This document shows positions 9,318-17,175 of a stretch of 64,000 nt of DNA, one piece after another. The stretch's first letter is position 1; each line of letters begins with the position of its first letter. The DNA is from Photobacterium salinisoli. Its GTDB lineage: Bacteria; Pseudomonadota; Gammaproteobacteria; Enterobacterales; Vibrionaceae. A model generated the notes under the pieces. The model was not told where the DNA came from and searched no databases. It was given only the letters and a program-made list of their open reading frames with translations. The stretch covers positions 186,001 to 250,000 of the forward strand of contig NZ_QZMS01000007.1 in NCBI RefSeq assembly GCF_003614885.1, read 5' to 3'. The translations under genes and the position numbers were made by a program.

Positions 9318-10448
9318 ATGGCTGAGTCAGACGGACAAGAACGTACTGAAGACGCAACCCCCCGACGGTTGCAGCAAGCGCGTGAAAAAGGTCAGGTCGC
9401 GCGATCAAAAGAACTGGCGTCGGTTGCGGTACTGGTATCGGGTGCGGTTGGCCTGATGTGGTTTGGCGAAATGCTGGCCGTTGCTTTGAGTGAAGTCATG
9501 CGCAAATTTTTTACGCTCAGCCGTGAAGAAGTGTTTGATTTTACCAAGCTGCTTTCTGTGACCGGTGATGCCATAGCGCATATGCTGTGGCCTTTGCTTC
9601 TGGTGTTGTTATTCTTGTTTGTGGCAGCACTGATTGGCGCTTCCGCTCTGGGCGGAATCAGTTTTTCCGCTGAGGCGGCAAGACCCAAGCTCTCAAGAAT
9701 GAACCCGGGCAGCGGCCTTAAACGTATGATAGGTAAGCAAAGTGCCGTTGAACTGGTGAAATCCATTCTGAAAGTCACTTTGGTGGCCGGTGTTGCTTAC
9801 TACCTGATGTACAGCAGCCTGGAAGGTTTCTTTCAGCTCAGCATAGAGACTTATCCGAGCAATATCTTTCATGCACTGGAGATTTTACTGCGCTTTGTCT
9901 TGCTGATCTGTTGCTCGCTGCTGGTGGTGGTCGCAATTGATGTGCCTTACCAGATCTGGCAGCATAACGAGCAGTTGAAGATGACCAAACAGGAAGTCAA
10001 AGACGAATATAAAGATGTCGAAGGTAAACCTGAGGTCAAAGGCCGTATCCGTATGCTGCAGCGTGAAATGGCGCAGCGGCGCATGATGGCGGAAGTGCCA
10101 AAGGCCGATGTAGTGATTACCAACCCGGAGCACTTCTCTGTTGCCTTACGTTATGATCCCACACTGGACAAGGCGCCGGTGGTCATTGCCAAAGGTACTG
10201 ATCATATGGCGATGAAAATCCGGGAAGTGGCCAACCAATATAAGATTGATATTGTGCCCGCACCTCCGCTGGCTCGCTCTCTCTATCACAGTACCGAGCT
10301 GGAACAGCAAATACCGGATGGTCTGTTTGCCGCTGTGGCACAGGTGCTGGCGTACGTGTTCCAGCTCAAACAATACCGGCGCGGTAATGGTAAGCGACCC
10401 AAGTTATCGGCAGGGGCTGTTGATATTCCTCCCGAATTACGGCGCTAA
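9318..10448 (+). CDS. flhB: Flagellar export switch protein FlhB
   Basis: FlhB is the export gate protein whose self-cleaved cytoplasmic domain switches export from hook to filament substrates. The 376-residue product has a hydrophilic N-terminal EKTEDATPRR-like stretch, four transmembrane helices between about 30 and 210 and the C-terminal FlhB domain. The autocleavage loop reads NPEH where many bacteria have NPTH; the essential Asn-Pro pair is kept. A strong AGGAGG ribosome binding site precedes the ATG. The following 190 bases hold the flhA regulatory region. Confidence 0.96.
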   Translation: MAESDGQERTEDATPRRLQQAREKGQVARSKELASVAVLVSGAVGLMWFGEMLAVALSEVMRKFFTLSREEVFDFTKLLSVTGDAIAHMLWPLLLVLLFLFVAALIGASALGGISFSAEAARPKLSRMNPGSGLKRMIGKQSAVELVKSILKVTLVAGVAYYLMYSSLEGFFQLSIETYPSNIFHALEILLRFVLLICCSLLVVVAIDVPYQIWQHNEQLKMTKQEVKDEYKDVEGKPEVKGRIRMLQREMAQRRMMAEVPKADVVITNPEHFSVALRYDPTLDKAPVVIAKGTDHMAMKIREVANQYKIDIVPAPPLARSLYHSTELEQQIPDGLFAAVAQVLAYVFQLKQYRRGNGKRPKLSAGAVDIPPELRR

Positions 10449-10477
10449 TTGCTTGATATAAAATGTTTTGGCTGCAG

Positions 10478-10491
10478 GTCAAAATATTGAC
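10478..10491. promoter_or_regulatory. Candidate FlrA/FleQ binding site upstream of flhA
   Basis: GTCAAAATATTGAC is a 14-base inverted repeat with GTCAA and TTGAC arms. It closely matches the FleQ box defined in Pseudomonas (GTCAAT-AAATTGAC). FlrA is the Vibrio counterpart of FleQ and drives class II flagellar genes with sigma-54. The site begins 24 bases before the GG of the sigma-54 promoter candidate. No binding data are available from sequence alone. Confidence 0.6.
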
Positions 10492-10500
10492 TTATCAAGG

Positions 10501-10516
10501 CGGTATAAATTTTGCT
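10501..10516 (+). promoter_or_regulatory. Candidate sigma-54 promoter for flhA-flhF-flhG-fliA
   Basis: CGGTATAAATTTTGCT has GG at 10502-10503 and GC at 10514-10515, exactly ten bases apart, with a TTGCT -12 element. It lies about 125 bases before flhA and just downstream of a FleQ-type palindrome. This arrangement fits the sigma-54/FlrA dependence of the flhA operon described in vibrios. The -24 element is only a partial match to consensus. Confidence 0.62.
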
Positions 10517-10640
10517 TTATGCGAAGCTTAGCCCGTTCAGTTGTCTGCGATTCACCGGCACACCAAGTGTAAGGCAGTGAATACGCGGTGAACACTTAGT
10601 GAGCACTGACGATTAACCGATTCCAACCTGATAAGAATGC

Positions 10641-12737
10641 ATGAAGCTGCCGATACCTTTTTCAGATAAATTGCCTTTACACCGATTACAGTCTCTACCT
10701 GCAATCGGCGCGCCTGTCATGGTACTGGCAACATTGGCGATGGTTGTGTTGCCAATGCCAGCAATGCTGCTGGATATGGCCTTTTCTTTTAATATTGCGC
10801 TGGCCCTTGTGGTGCTGCTGGTCACTGTCTATACCCGCCGCCCGCTGGACTTTGCGGCTTTCCCGACCGTACTGCTGATTGCCACCCTGCTCAGGCTGGC
10901 ACTGAACGTGGCATCAACCCGGGTTGTACTGCTGAATGGTCATGAAGGCCCGGAGGCGGCAGGCCAGGTGATCGACGCCTTTGGCTCAGTGGTGATCGGG
11001 GGGAATTACGCGGTTGGTTTGGTCGTATTCCTGATTCTGATGATCATCAACTTCATGGTGGTTACCAAAGGTGCTGGCCGTATTTCTGAAGTTAGTGCCC
11101 GCTTTACTCTTGATGCCTTGCCGGGTAAGCAAATGGCGATTGATGCCGATCTTAACGCCGGGTTAATCGATCAGGAGCAGGCACGAACGCGCCGCAGCGA
11201 AGTCACCAAAGAAGCCGACTTTTACGGTTCAATGGACGGTGCCTCTAAATTTGTGAAAGGGGATGCCATTGCCGGTATCCTGATCCTCTTCATTAATATT
11301 ATTGGTGGCCTGATCATTGGTATGGGCCAGCATGATCTCAGCTTCAATGAGGCAATTCATATCTACAGCCTGCTGACCATAGGTGATGGTCTGGTGGCGC
11401 AAATCCCGTCTCTGTTGCTGTCCATCGGCGCTGCCATGATGGTGACTCGTCAAAATACTGACGAAGACATGGGGCAGCAGATGTTGTTCCAGATGTTCAA
11501 TAACCCTCAGGCGCTGATCATCACAGGCGGGATACTATTTGTGATGGGTATCGTTCCCGGTATGCCTCATATTCCGTTTCTGCTGCTGGCGCTGATCATC
11601 GGCCTGATTGCCTACTGGCGGGTGAAGAAAGAGCAACACGCGAAAGTGCTGGCAGAATCCGCTCCGCCTGAGACACTGGACAGCAAGCCAGTGACCAAAG
11701 AGCTGTCGTGGGATGATGTTCAGCCCATGGATACCATCAGTCTGGAAGTCGGCTACCGCCTGATCCCTATGGTAGATAAAGAGCAGGGCGGCGAGCTGCT
11801 GGAGCGGGTAAAAGGCGTTCGGAAAAAACTGTCACAGGATTTTGGCTTCCTGGTTCCGCCGGTCCATATCCGGGATAACCTTGAATTGCCGCCCAATACC
11901 TATCGAATCAGCCTGATGGGGGTGAATAACGGCGAATCAAATATTCACCCTGATATGGAACTGGCGATCAATCCGGGTCAGGTATTTGGCAGCCTGGAAG
12001 GGGAGCGGACGACCGATCCCGCCTTCGGACTGGAAGCCATCTGGATTTTAGAATCACAGCGGGAGCATGCTCAGGCATTGGGCTATACCGTTGTTGATGC
12101 CGCCACTGTACTGGCTACCCACCTGAGTCAGATTCTGGTGAACAATGCTTCTCAGTTGCTCGGGCATGAAGAAGTACAGAACCTGCTGGAAGTTCTGGGG
12201 CAGTCCACACCGAAACTGGTGGACAATTTTGTCCCTGATCAGCTGCCGTTAGGCGCTGTGGTGAAAGTGCTGCAGAACCTGTTGCATGAAGGTGTGCCTA
12301 TCCGGGATATCCGCACCATAGTCCAGACTTTGTCCGAGTATTCCGGTAAGAGTCAAGATCCCGACATCCTCACCGCTGCCGCTCGTATTGGCCTAAAACG
12401 TCTAATTGTTCAGGAAATCAATGGAATAGAGCCTGAATTACCTGTTATCACTCTTGTTCCTGAGTTGGAACAAATATTGCATAAAACAATGCAGTCTAGC
12501 GGGGGCGAGTCCTCCGGTATAGAGCCGGGTCTGGCAGAACGTTTGCAGCGCTCTCTGACAGAAGCCACCCATCAGCAAGAGCTGAAAGGCGAACCGGCGG
12601 TACTGTTAACGTCTGGCGTACTGCGCGGCACGTTAGCCAAATTTGTGAAAAACACCATCCCGACACTGCGGGTGCTTTCTTATCAGGAAATCCCTGATGA
12701 AAAGCAAATCCGTATTGTGAATGCTGTGGGTAACTAG
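10641..12737 (+). CDS. flhA: Flagellar export gate protein FlhA
   Basis: FlhA forms the nonameric cytoplasmic ring and proton channel of the flagellar export gate. The 698-residue product has eight hydrophobic helices in the first 320 residues. The FHIPEP signature region lies near residues 145-170 (VVTKGAGRISEVSARFTLDALPG is in this block). A linker and the large cytoplasmic docking domain follow. It is the first gene after the sigma-54 promoter at 10501. The stop is followed by flhF after about 67 bases. Confidence 0.97.
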   Translation: MKLPIPFSDKLPLHRLQSLPAIGAPVMVLATLAMVVLPMPAMLLDMAFSFNIALALVVLLVTVYTRRPLDFAAFPTVLLIATLLRLALNVASTRVVLLNGHEGPEAAGQVIDAFGSVVIGGNYAVGLVVFLILMIINFMVVTKGAGRISEVSARFTLDALPGKQMAIDADLNAGLIDQEQARTRRSEVTKEADFYGSMDGASKFVKGDAIAGILILFINIIGGLIIGMGQHDLSFNEAIHIYSLLTIGDGLVAQIPSLLLSIGAAMMVTRQNTDEDMGQQMLFQMFNNPQALIITGGILFVMGIVPGMPHIPFLLLALIIGLIAYWRVKKEQHAKVLAESAPPETLDSKPVTKELSWDDVQPMDTISLEVGYRLIPMVDKEQGGELLERVKGVRKKLSQDFGFLVPPVHIRDNLELPPNTYRISLMGVNNGESNIHPDMELAINPGQVFGSLEGERTTDPAFGLEAIWILESQREHAQALGYTVVDAATVLATHLSQILVNNASQLLGHEEVQNLLEVLGQSTPKLVDNFVPDQLPLGAVVKVLQNLLHEGVPIRDIRTIVQTLSEYSGKSQDPDILTAAARIGLKRLIVQEINGIEPELPVITLVPELEQILHKTMQSSGGESSGIEPGLAERLQRSLTEATHQQELKGEPAVLLTSGVLRGTLAKFVKNTIPTLRVLSYQEIPDEKQIRIVNAVGN

Positions 12738-12804
12738 GTGTCCCCAGGCTGACTGAGTCAGCCAAAACGTGCAGGGTAATCCGTCACCGGATGGGAAGAC
12801 TGAA

Positions 12805-14382
12805 TTGAAAATTAAACGATTTTTTGCCAAGGACATGCGAACCGCGCTGAGTGAAGTTAAAGAACAACTCGGTGCGAATGCGGTGATTATGTCCAATAAG
12901 AAAGTGACCGGCGGTGTTGAGATCGTGGCGGCGGTGGATAATGACGCCAGCGAAGCCAAGGTGCCGTCACCGTCACAACCTGCCCGTGATGCCCTGGCGG
13001 AACGTTTTGGCGAGGCCAGGCGCAAATTGGCTGACGACAAGGTGCAGTTGCAGCAGCCTGCCAGCGGCCATTTTGCCAAGGTGCTGCAAAACTATGCTCA
13101 GGATCCTGAAACGGAAGTGGACTCCCTGTCAGCCTTATTACAGCGCCAGTCGAAGCACATCGGCGGACACCCTGCTGAACGTCAAGGATATGACTATTCT
13201 TCCCGTCCTCAGTCGGAGAAAAGCCCTTACGGCAGCGATAGGCGTCAGGCTTCACATCCTTATGCAGCAGCTGGACGTCAGTCACAGCAGAGTGTTTACG
13301 GTGACTATCGCCAAAATCATGACGCAGACGCACCGGCAGGGCGCACCGGCCGGGTGAGTCCAGCGTCTGCAAATCAGAAAAACAGTGCTTTTCAGAATCG
13401 TCTTGATCCCAGCCGCTATGAAGCGCGCTCGCCCGGTCGTGACGATGACCTGGATGCCATGCGCAGTGAGATGGCCTCGATCCGTCGTCTGCTCGAACAC
13501 CAGTTGTCTGGTTTGATGTGGCAGGAGGTTGAGCGTCGTGAGCCGATGCGGGCCATGATGATTAAGCGCCTGGAAAAAATGGGCTTATCTTCAGAGCTGG
13601 CCGATCAGCTGGCTTGTTATATTCCTGAAGATGTCCAGCCGCACAAGGCCTGGTCATCCTTACTTCAGCTGCTGGCCGACCAGATCATTACCACTGATGA
13701 CTGTATTCTCGAAACCGGGGGCGTGGTCGCACTGCTTGGGCCGACCGGTGTAGGAAAAACAACAACAATCGCCAAACTGGCCGCCAGAGCGGCGATGGAC
13801 TTTGGTCCGAATGAAATCGCATTGGTCACCACAGATACCTATCGTATCGGTGCACATGAACAGCTGGCGACTTATGGTCGAATTCTGGGCTGTCCGGTAA
13901 GAGTTGCTAAAGATGCCGAAGAGCTTGCCGATATACTTCATCAGTTACGGCATCGCCGCCTTGTACTGCTCGATACAGCAGGCATGGGGCAAAGGGATCT
14001 TCGCCTGCAGGAACAGCTGGATACCCTGATGCATAATAGTGGCTCACAAATTCGTAGCTTTCTGGTATTACCGGCGACCTCCCAGCGCCGCGTTCTGCAC
14101 GAAACCATTGAGCATTTCCGTCGTATCCCGTTGTCGGGCTGCGTGCTGACAAAGCTGGATGAAACCCTCAGTCTGGGGGAAGTTATCAGTGTCACACTGG
14201 AAAGTGCTCTGCCGATCGCATATCTGGCGGATGGTCAACGTGTCCCTGAAGACATTAAAGTCGCCACGGGACACTTCATGGTTAATCGTGCAAACGAGTT
14301 GTTGGAAAACGACATGGGCCAGCAAACCCACTTCTGGAGCAGCGACAGCGCAGATAACCAGGGGGCGGATTTTTATGATTGA
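12805..14382 (+). CDS. flhF: Signal-recognition-type GTPase FlhF
   Basis: FlhF is an SRP-family GTPase that places the single flagellum at the cell pole and sets its number against FlhG. The product has 525 residues: a B domain (MKIKRFFAKDMRTAL at the N-terminus), a long charged Ser/Gln/Arg-rich linker and an NG domain with P-loop GPTGVGKTTTIAKLA and the later DTAGMGQRD motif. The start is placed at TTG 12805, because homologues begin with MKIKRFFAKDM and a GGGAAG site precedes it. A GTG 36 bases upstream is the alternative. It overlaps flhG by 8 bases. Confidence 0.93.
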   Translation: MKIKRFFAKDMRTALSEVKEQLGANAVIMSNKKVTGGVEIVAAVDNDASEAKVPSPSQPARDALAERFGEARRKLADDKVQLQQPASGHFAKVLQNYAQDPETEVDSLSALLQRQSKHIGGHPAERQGYDYSSRPQSEKSPYGSDRRQASHPYAAAGRQSQQSVYGDYRQNHDADAPAGRTGRVSPASANQKNSAFQNRLDPSRYEARSPGRDDDLDAMRSEMASIRRLLEHQLSGLMWQEVERREPMRAMMIKRLEKMGLSSELADQLACYIPEDVQPHKAWSSLLQLLADQIITTDDCILETGGVVALLGPTGVGKTTTIAKLAARAAMDFGPNEIALVTTDTYRIGAHEQLATYGRILGCPVRVAKDAEELADILHQLRHRRLVLLDTAGMGQRDLRLQEQLDTLMHNSGSQIRSFLVLPATSQRRVLHETIEHFRRIPLSGCVLTKLDETLSLGEVISVTLESALPIAYLADGQRVPEDIKVATGHFMVNRANELLENDMGQQTHFWSSDSADNQGADFYD

Positions 14383-15262
14383 GAACATGATGCACGATCA
14401 AGCAAGCGGCTTGCGCCGTATGACAAAACTGGCCTCGACCAAAGTGATCACCGTCAGTGGTGGTAAAGGCGGTGTGGGTAAAACCAACATCACACTCAAT
14501 ATGGCGATTGCCATGGCCCGTCAGGGCAAGAGAGTAATGGTGCTGGATGCCGATCTTGGCCTGGCCAATGTTGATGTGATGCTGGGGCTGCGAGCGGGTC
14601 GTAACCTGTCTCATGTCCTCTCAGGTGTGTGCGATCTGCGGGACATCATTATCGAAGGTCCTTACGGCGTAAAAATCATACCGGCCTCTTCGGGCACGCA
14701 AAATATGGCGGAACTGTCCAGTGCTCAGCACGTTGGCCTGATCCGCGCGTTTGCCACCCTTGAAGATGAAGTGGATGTCCTGCTGGTGGATACTGCAGCA
14801 GGGATCTCAGATATGGTATTGAGTTTTGCCGGCGCGGCCCAGGATGTACTAATTGTCGTATGTGATGAGCCGACCTCCATTACCGATGCGTATGCGCTGA
14901 TTAAAATCCTGAACCGGGAATACCAGGTACAAAGGTTTAAAATTGTGGCCAATATGGTCCGCAGTTATCGCGAAGGGCGAGAGCTGTTTGCCAAGCTGAC
15001 CCGGGTGACTGAGCGGTTTTTGCAGGCCAACATGGAGTTGGTTGCCTGTATCCCATTAGATGACAGGGTACGTCAGTCTATCAAGCGACAAAAAGTGGTC
15101 GTGGAAGCTTTCCCTCGCAGCCCAGCGGCATTGGCCCTGACAACGCTCGCCAACAAAGCGTTGACCTGGCCGGTACCGAACAATCCGGCCGGACATCTGG
15201 AATTTTTTGTTGAAAAGTTATTAGTTAAACCAACACCTGAAGAGGTACCTCTGGGTGAATAA
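14375..15262 (+). CDS. flhG: MinD/ParA-like flagellar number regulator FlhG
   Basis: FlhG (FleN) is a MinD-type ATPase that restrains flagellar number, acting against FlhF and on FlrA. The product has 295 residues with a deviant Walker A motif KGGVGKTN at 31-38. The DADLGLANVDVMLGL segment follows, then a VDTAAGISDMV motif. The ATG lies inside the end of flhF in another frame, which gives the expected family N-terminus (MIENMMHDQASGLRR). The stop overlaps the fliA start by 8 bases, indicating coupling. Confidence 0.95.
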   Translation: MIENMMHDQASGLRRMTKLASTKVITVSGGKGGVGKTNITLNMAIAMARQGKRVMVLDADLGLANVDVMLGLRAGRNLSHVLSGVCDLRDIIIEGPYGVKIIPASSGTQNMAELSSAQHVGLIRAFATLEDEVDVLLVDTAAGISDMVLSFAGAAQDVLIVVCDEPTSITDAYALIKILNREYQVQRFKIVANMVRSYREGRELFAKLTRVTERFLQANMELVACIPLDDRVRQSIKRQKVVVEAFPRSPAALALTTLANKALTWPVPNNPAGHLEFFVEKLLVKPTPEEVPLGE

Positions 15263-15980
15263 AGCACAAACATACGGCCGATATCAGGAATCCCCCCATG
15301 CGTTTGTTGAGCGGTATTCGTCACTGGTGAAGCGGATTGCGCATCACCTGATGGCGCGATTGCCTCCCAATGTACAGCTGGAAGACCTGATCCAGGCTGG
15401 CATGATTGGTTTGCTGGAAGCACAACAGAACTATGATCCGGGCAAAGGTGCCAGTTTTGAAACTTTTGCCGGAATTCGAATTCGGGGCGCCATGCTGGAT
15501 GATATCCGTCGTGGCGACTGGGTTCCTCGCTCCGTGTACAAAAACAACCGTCGGATATCTGAAGCCATTGCGCAGTTGGAAAGCCGCCTCGGCCGCGATC
15601 CAAATGACCAGGAAATTGCTGAATATCTCGAAATGACACTCGAACAGTACCATCAGGCATTAAATGATGTTAATTGTGGTCGCCTAGTGGGTATGGACGA
15701 CCTGGGTGTCTCAGAAGATACGGTAGCAACCGAAGATTCAGTGGCAGAAAACCTCCCTTTTCAGGATGTTGCGGACGGCAGTTTTCGCCATGCTCTTGCT
15801 GGTGCCATTCGCACATTGCCGGAAAGGGAAGCACTGGTGTTGTCGTTGTATTACGACGAGGAACTCAACCTCAAAGAAATTGGTGCCGTTTTAGGTGTCA
15901 GTGAATCCCGTATTTGCCAGATTCATAGTCAGGCAATGCAGCGTCTGCGGGCCAAGTTGTCTGCTTGGACTGCTTCATAA
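15255..15980 (+). CDS. fliA: Flagellar sigma-28 factor FliA
   Basis: FliA directs late flagellar genes such as minor flagellins, stators and chemotaxis genes. The 241-residue product has sigma regions 2, 3 and 4 in order: [14 protein letters not shown] in region 2.1-2.2, [15 protein letters not shown] near region 3.0 and [15 protein letters not shown] leading into the region 4 helix-turn-helix. The start is GTG, overlapping flhG by 8 bases. Closely followed by cheY. Confidence 0.96.
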   Translation: MNKAQTYGRYQESPHAFVERYSSLVKRIAHHLMARLPPNVQLEDLIQAGMIGLLEAQQNYDPGKGASFETFAGIRIRGAMLDDIRRGDWVPRSVYKNNRRISEAIAQLESRLGRDPNDQEIAEYLEMTLEQYHQALNDVNCGRLVGMDDLGVSEDTVATEDSVAENLPFQDVADGSFRHALAGAIRTLPEREALVLSLYYDEELNLKEIGAVLGVSESRICQIHSQAMQRLRAKLSAWTAS

Positions 15981-16024
15981 ACACACGATATAGAAGAAAC
16001 ACTGTGACCTCAGTGGAGGCAACT

Positions 16025-16408
16025 TTGAATAAAAATATGAAAATCCTCATTGTTGACGACTTTTCAACAATGCGCCGTATCGTCAAGAACTTACTACGTG
16101 ACCTGGGCTTTAATAACACCCAGGAGGCGGATGATGGATTGACTGCGTTACCCATGTTAAAGAAAGGCGACTTCGATTTCGTCGTCACCGACTGGAATAT
16201 GCCGGGCATGCAAGGCATTGACTTGCTCAAGCAGATCCGGGCCGATGCAAGCCTGAAACACCTGCCAGTACTGATGATTACTGCTGAAGCCAAGCGCGAG
16301 CAGATCATTGAAGCTGCTCAGGCCGGTGTCAATGGCTACATTGTTAAGCCATTCACCGCTGCCACGCTGAAAGAAAAACTGGACAAGATTTTCGAGCGTA
16401 TGCAGTGA
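16025..16408 (+). CDS. cheY: Chemotaxis response regulator CheY
   Basis: CheY-P binds FliM to reverse the motor. The product has 127 residues from the chosen start, with acidic pocket residues Asp11 and Asp12 in LIVDD and phospho-acceptor Asp56 in [10 protein letters not shown]. The Thr in MITAEAK and Lys in IVKPF complete the receiver active site. The start is taken as TTG 16025, because GGAGG sits five bases before it. A GTG at 16013 would give the longer N-terminus of V. cholerae CheY3, and an ATG at 16037 is too far from the ribosome site. Confidence 0.92.
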   Translation: MNKNMKILIVDDFSTMRRIVKNLLRDLGFNNTQEADDGLTALPMLKKGDFDFVVTDWNMPGMQGIDLLKQIRADASLKHLPVLMITAEAKREQIIEAAQAGVNGYIVKPFTAATLKEKLDKIFERMQ

Positions 16409-16443
16409 TGCCGTCAGTCTGACGCTAACTAGGGTAGACACAT

Positions 16444-17166
16444 ATGATTTCACTTGAACAGGCGAAACAACTCGTCGCGCTGCTGGAAGAAGACCGGCAA
16501 GCGGACGCAGACGAGTTGTTCCGAAGCCTGGTGTCGGATTGTCGGGATCCGATGTATCTCGAAGTGGGTAAATTGACGCGTCAATTACATGACTCATTGC
16601 AGAATTTTCGTCTGGATCCCCGTATTGCTGATTTAGCGACGACCGACATTCCTGATGCACGTGGACGTCTGAATTATGTGATAGACAAAACCGAGGAAGC
16701 CGCCAACCGGACAATGGATGCCGTTGAAGGCACGCTTCCTATTGCGGATTTATTGCGTGAACGTCTGATGCAAGTGAAACCCCAGTGGCAACGTTTAATG
16801 CACGGGGAGATCACCCTTGGTGAATTTAAACGGCTTTGTCACGATATTGACGCATTATTAGTTCAGCTCGACGGTGACAGCGAACAGCTTCACCGTCATC
16901 TGACTGAGATTCTGATGGCACAGGACTTCCAGGATTTGACGGGCCAGGTTATTCGCAGAGTGATCGAGCTTGTTCATGAAGTGGAGCATCAGCTGGTTGA
17001 GATTCTGAAGGCTGCCGGTATTGAACAGAGTGAAAGCTCAGTAGTCGTGAGCCAGAAAGACAAAACACTCTCCCCGGAAGGGCCAATTATCAACAGTGCT
17101 GAACGCACTGACGTTATGTCTACCCAGGATGACGTCGATGATTTGCTATCAAGTCTTGGATTTTAG
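16444..17166 (+). CDS. cheZ: CheY phosphatase CheZ
   Basis: CheZ dephosphorylates CheY-P. The 240-residue helical protein contains the catalytic segment MAQDFQDLTGQVI with the active-site Gln near residue 165. The C-terminal peptide DVDDLLSSLGF is the conserved CheY-binding tail. A start at ATG 16444 follows AGGGTAG. cheA begins 9 bases after the stop. Confidence 0.95.
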   Translation: MISLEQAKQLVALLEEDRQADADELFRSLVSDCRDPMYLEVGKLTRQLHDSLQNFRLDPRIADLATTDIPDARGRLNYVIDKTEEAANRTMDAVEGTLPIADLLRERLMQVKPQWQRLMHGEITLGEFKRLCHDIDALLVQLDGDSEQLHRHLTEILMAQDFQDLTGQVIRRVIELVHEVEHQLVEILKAAGIEQSESSVVVSQKDKTLSPEGPIINSAERTDVMSTQDDVDDLLSSLGF

Positions 17167-17175
17167 GGGAAGCTT

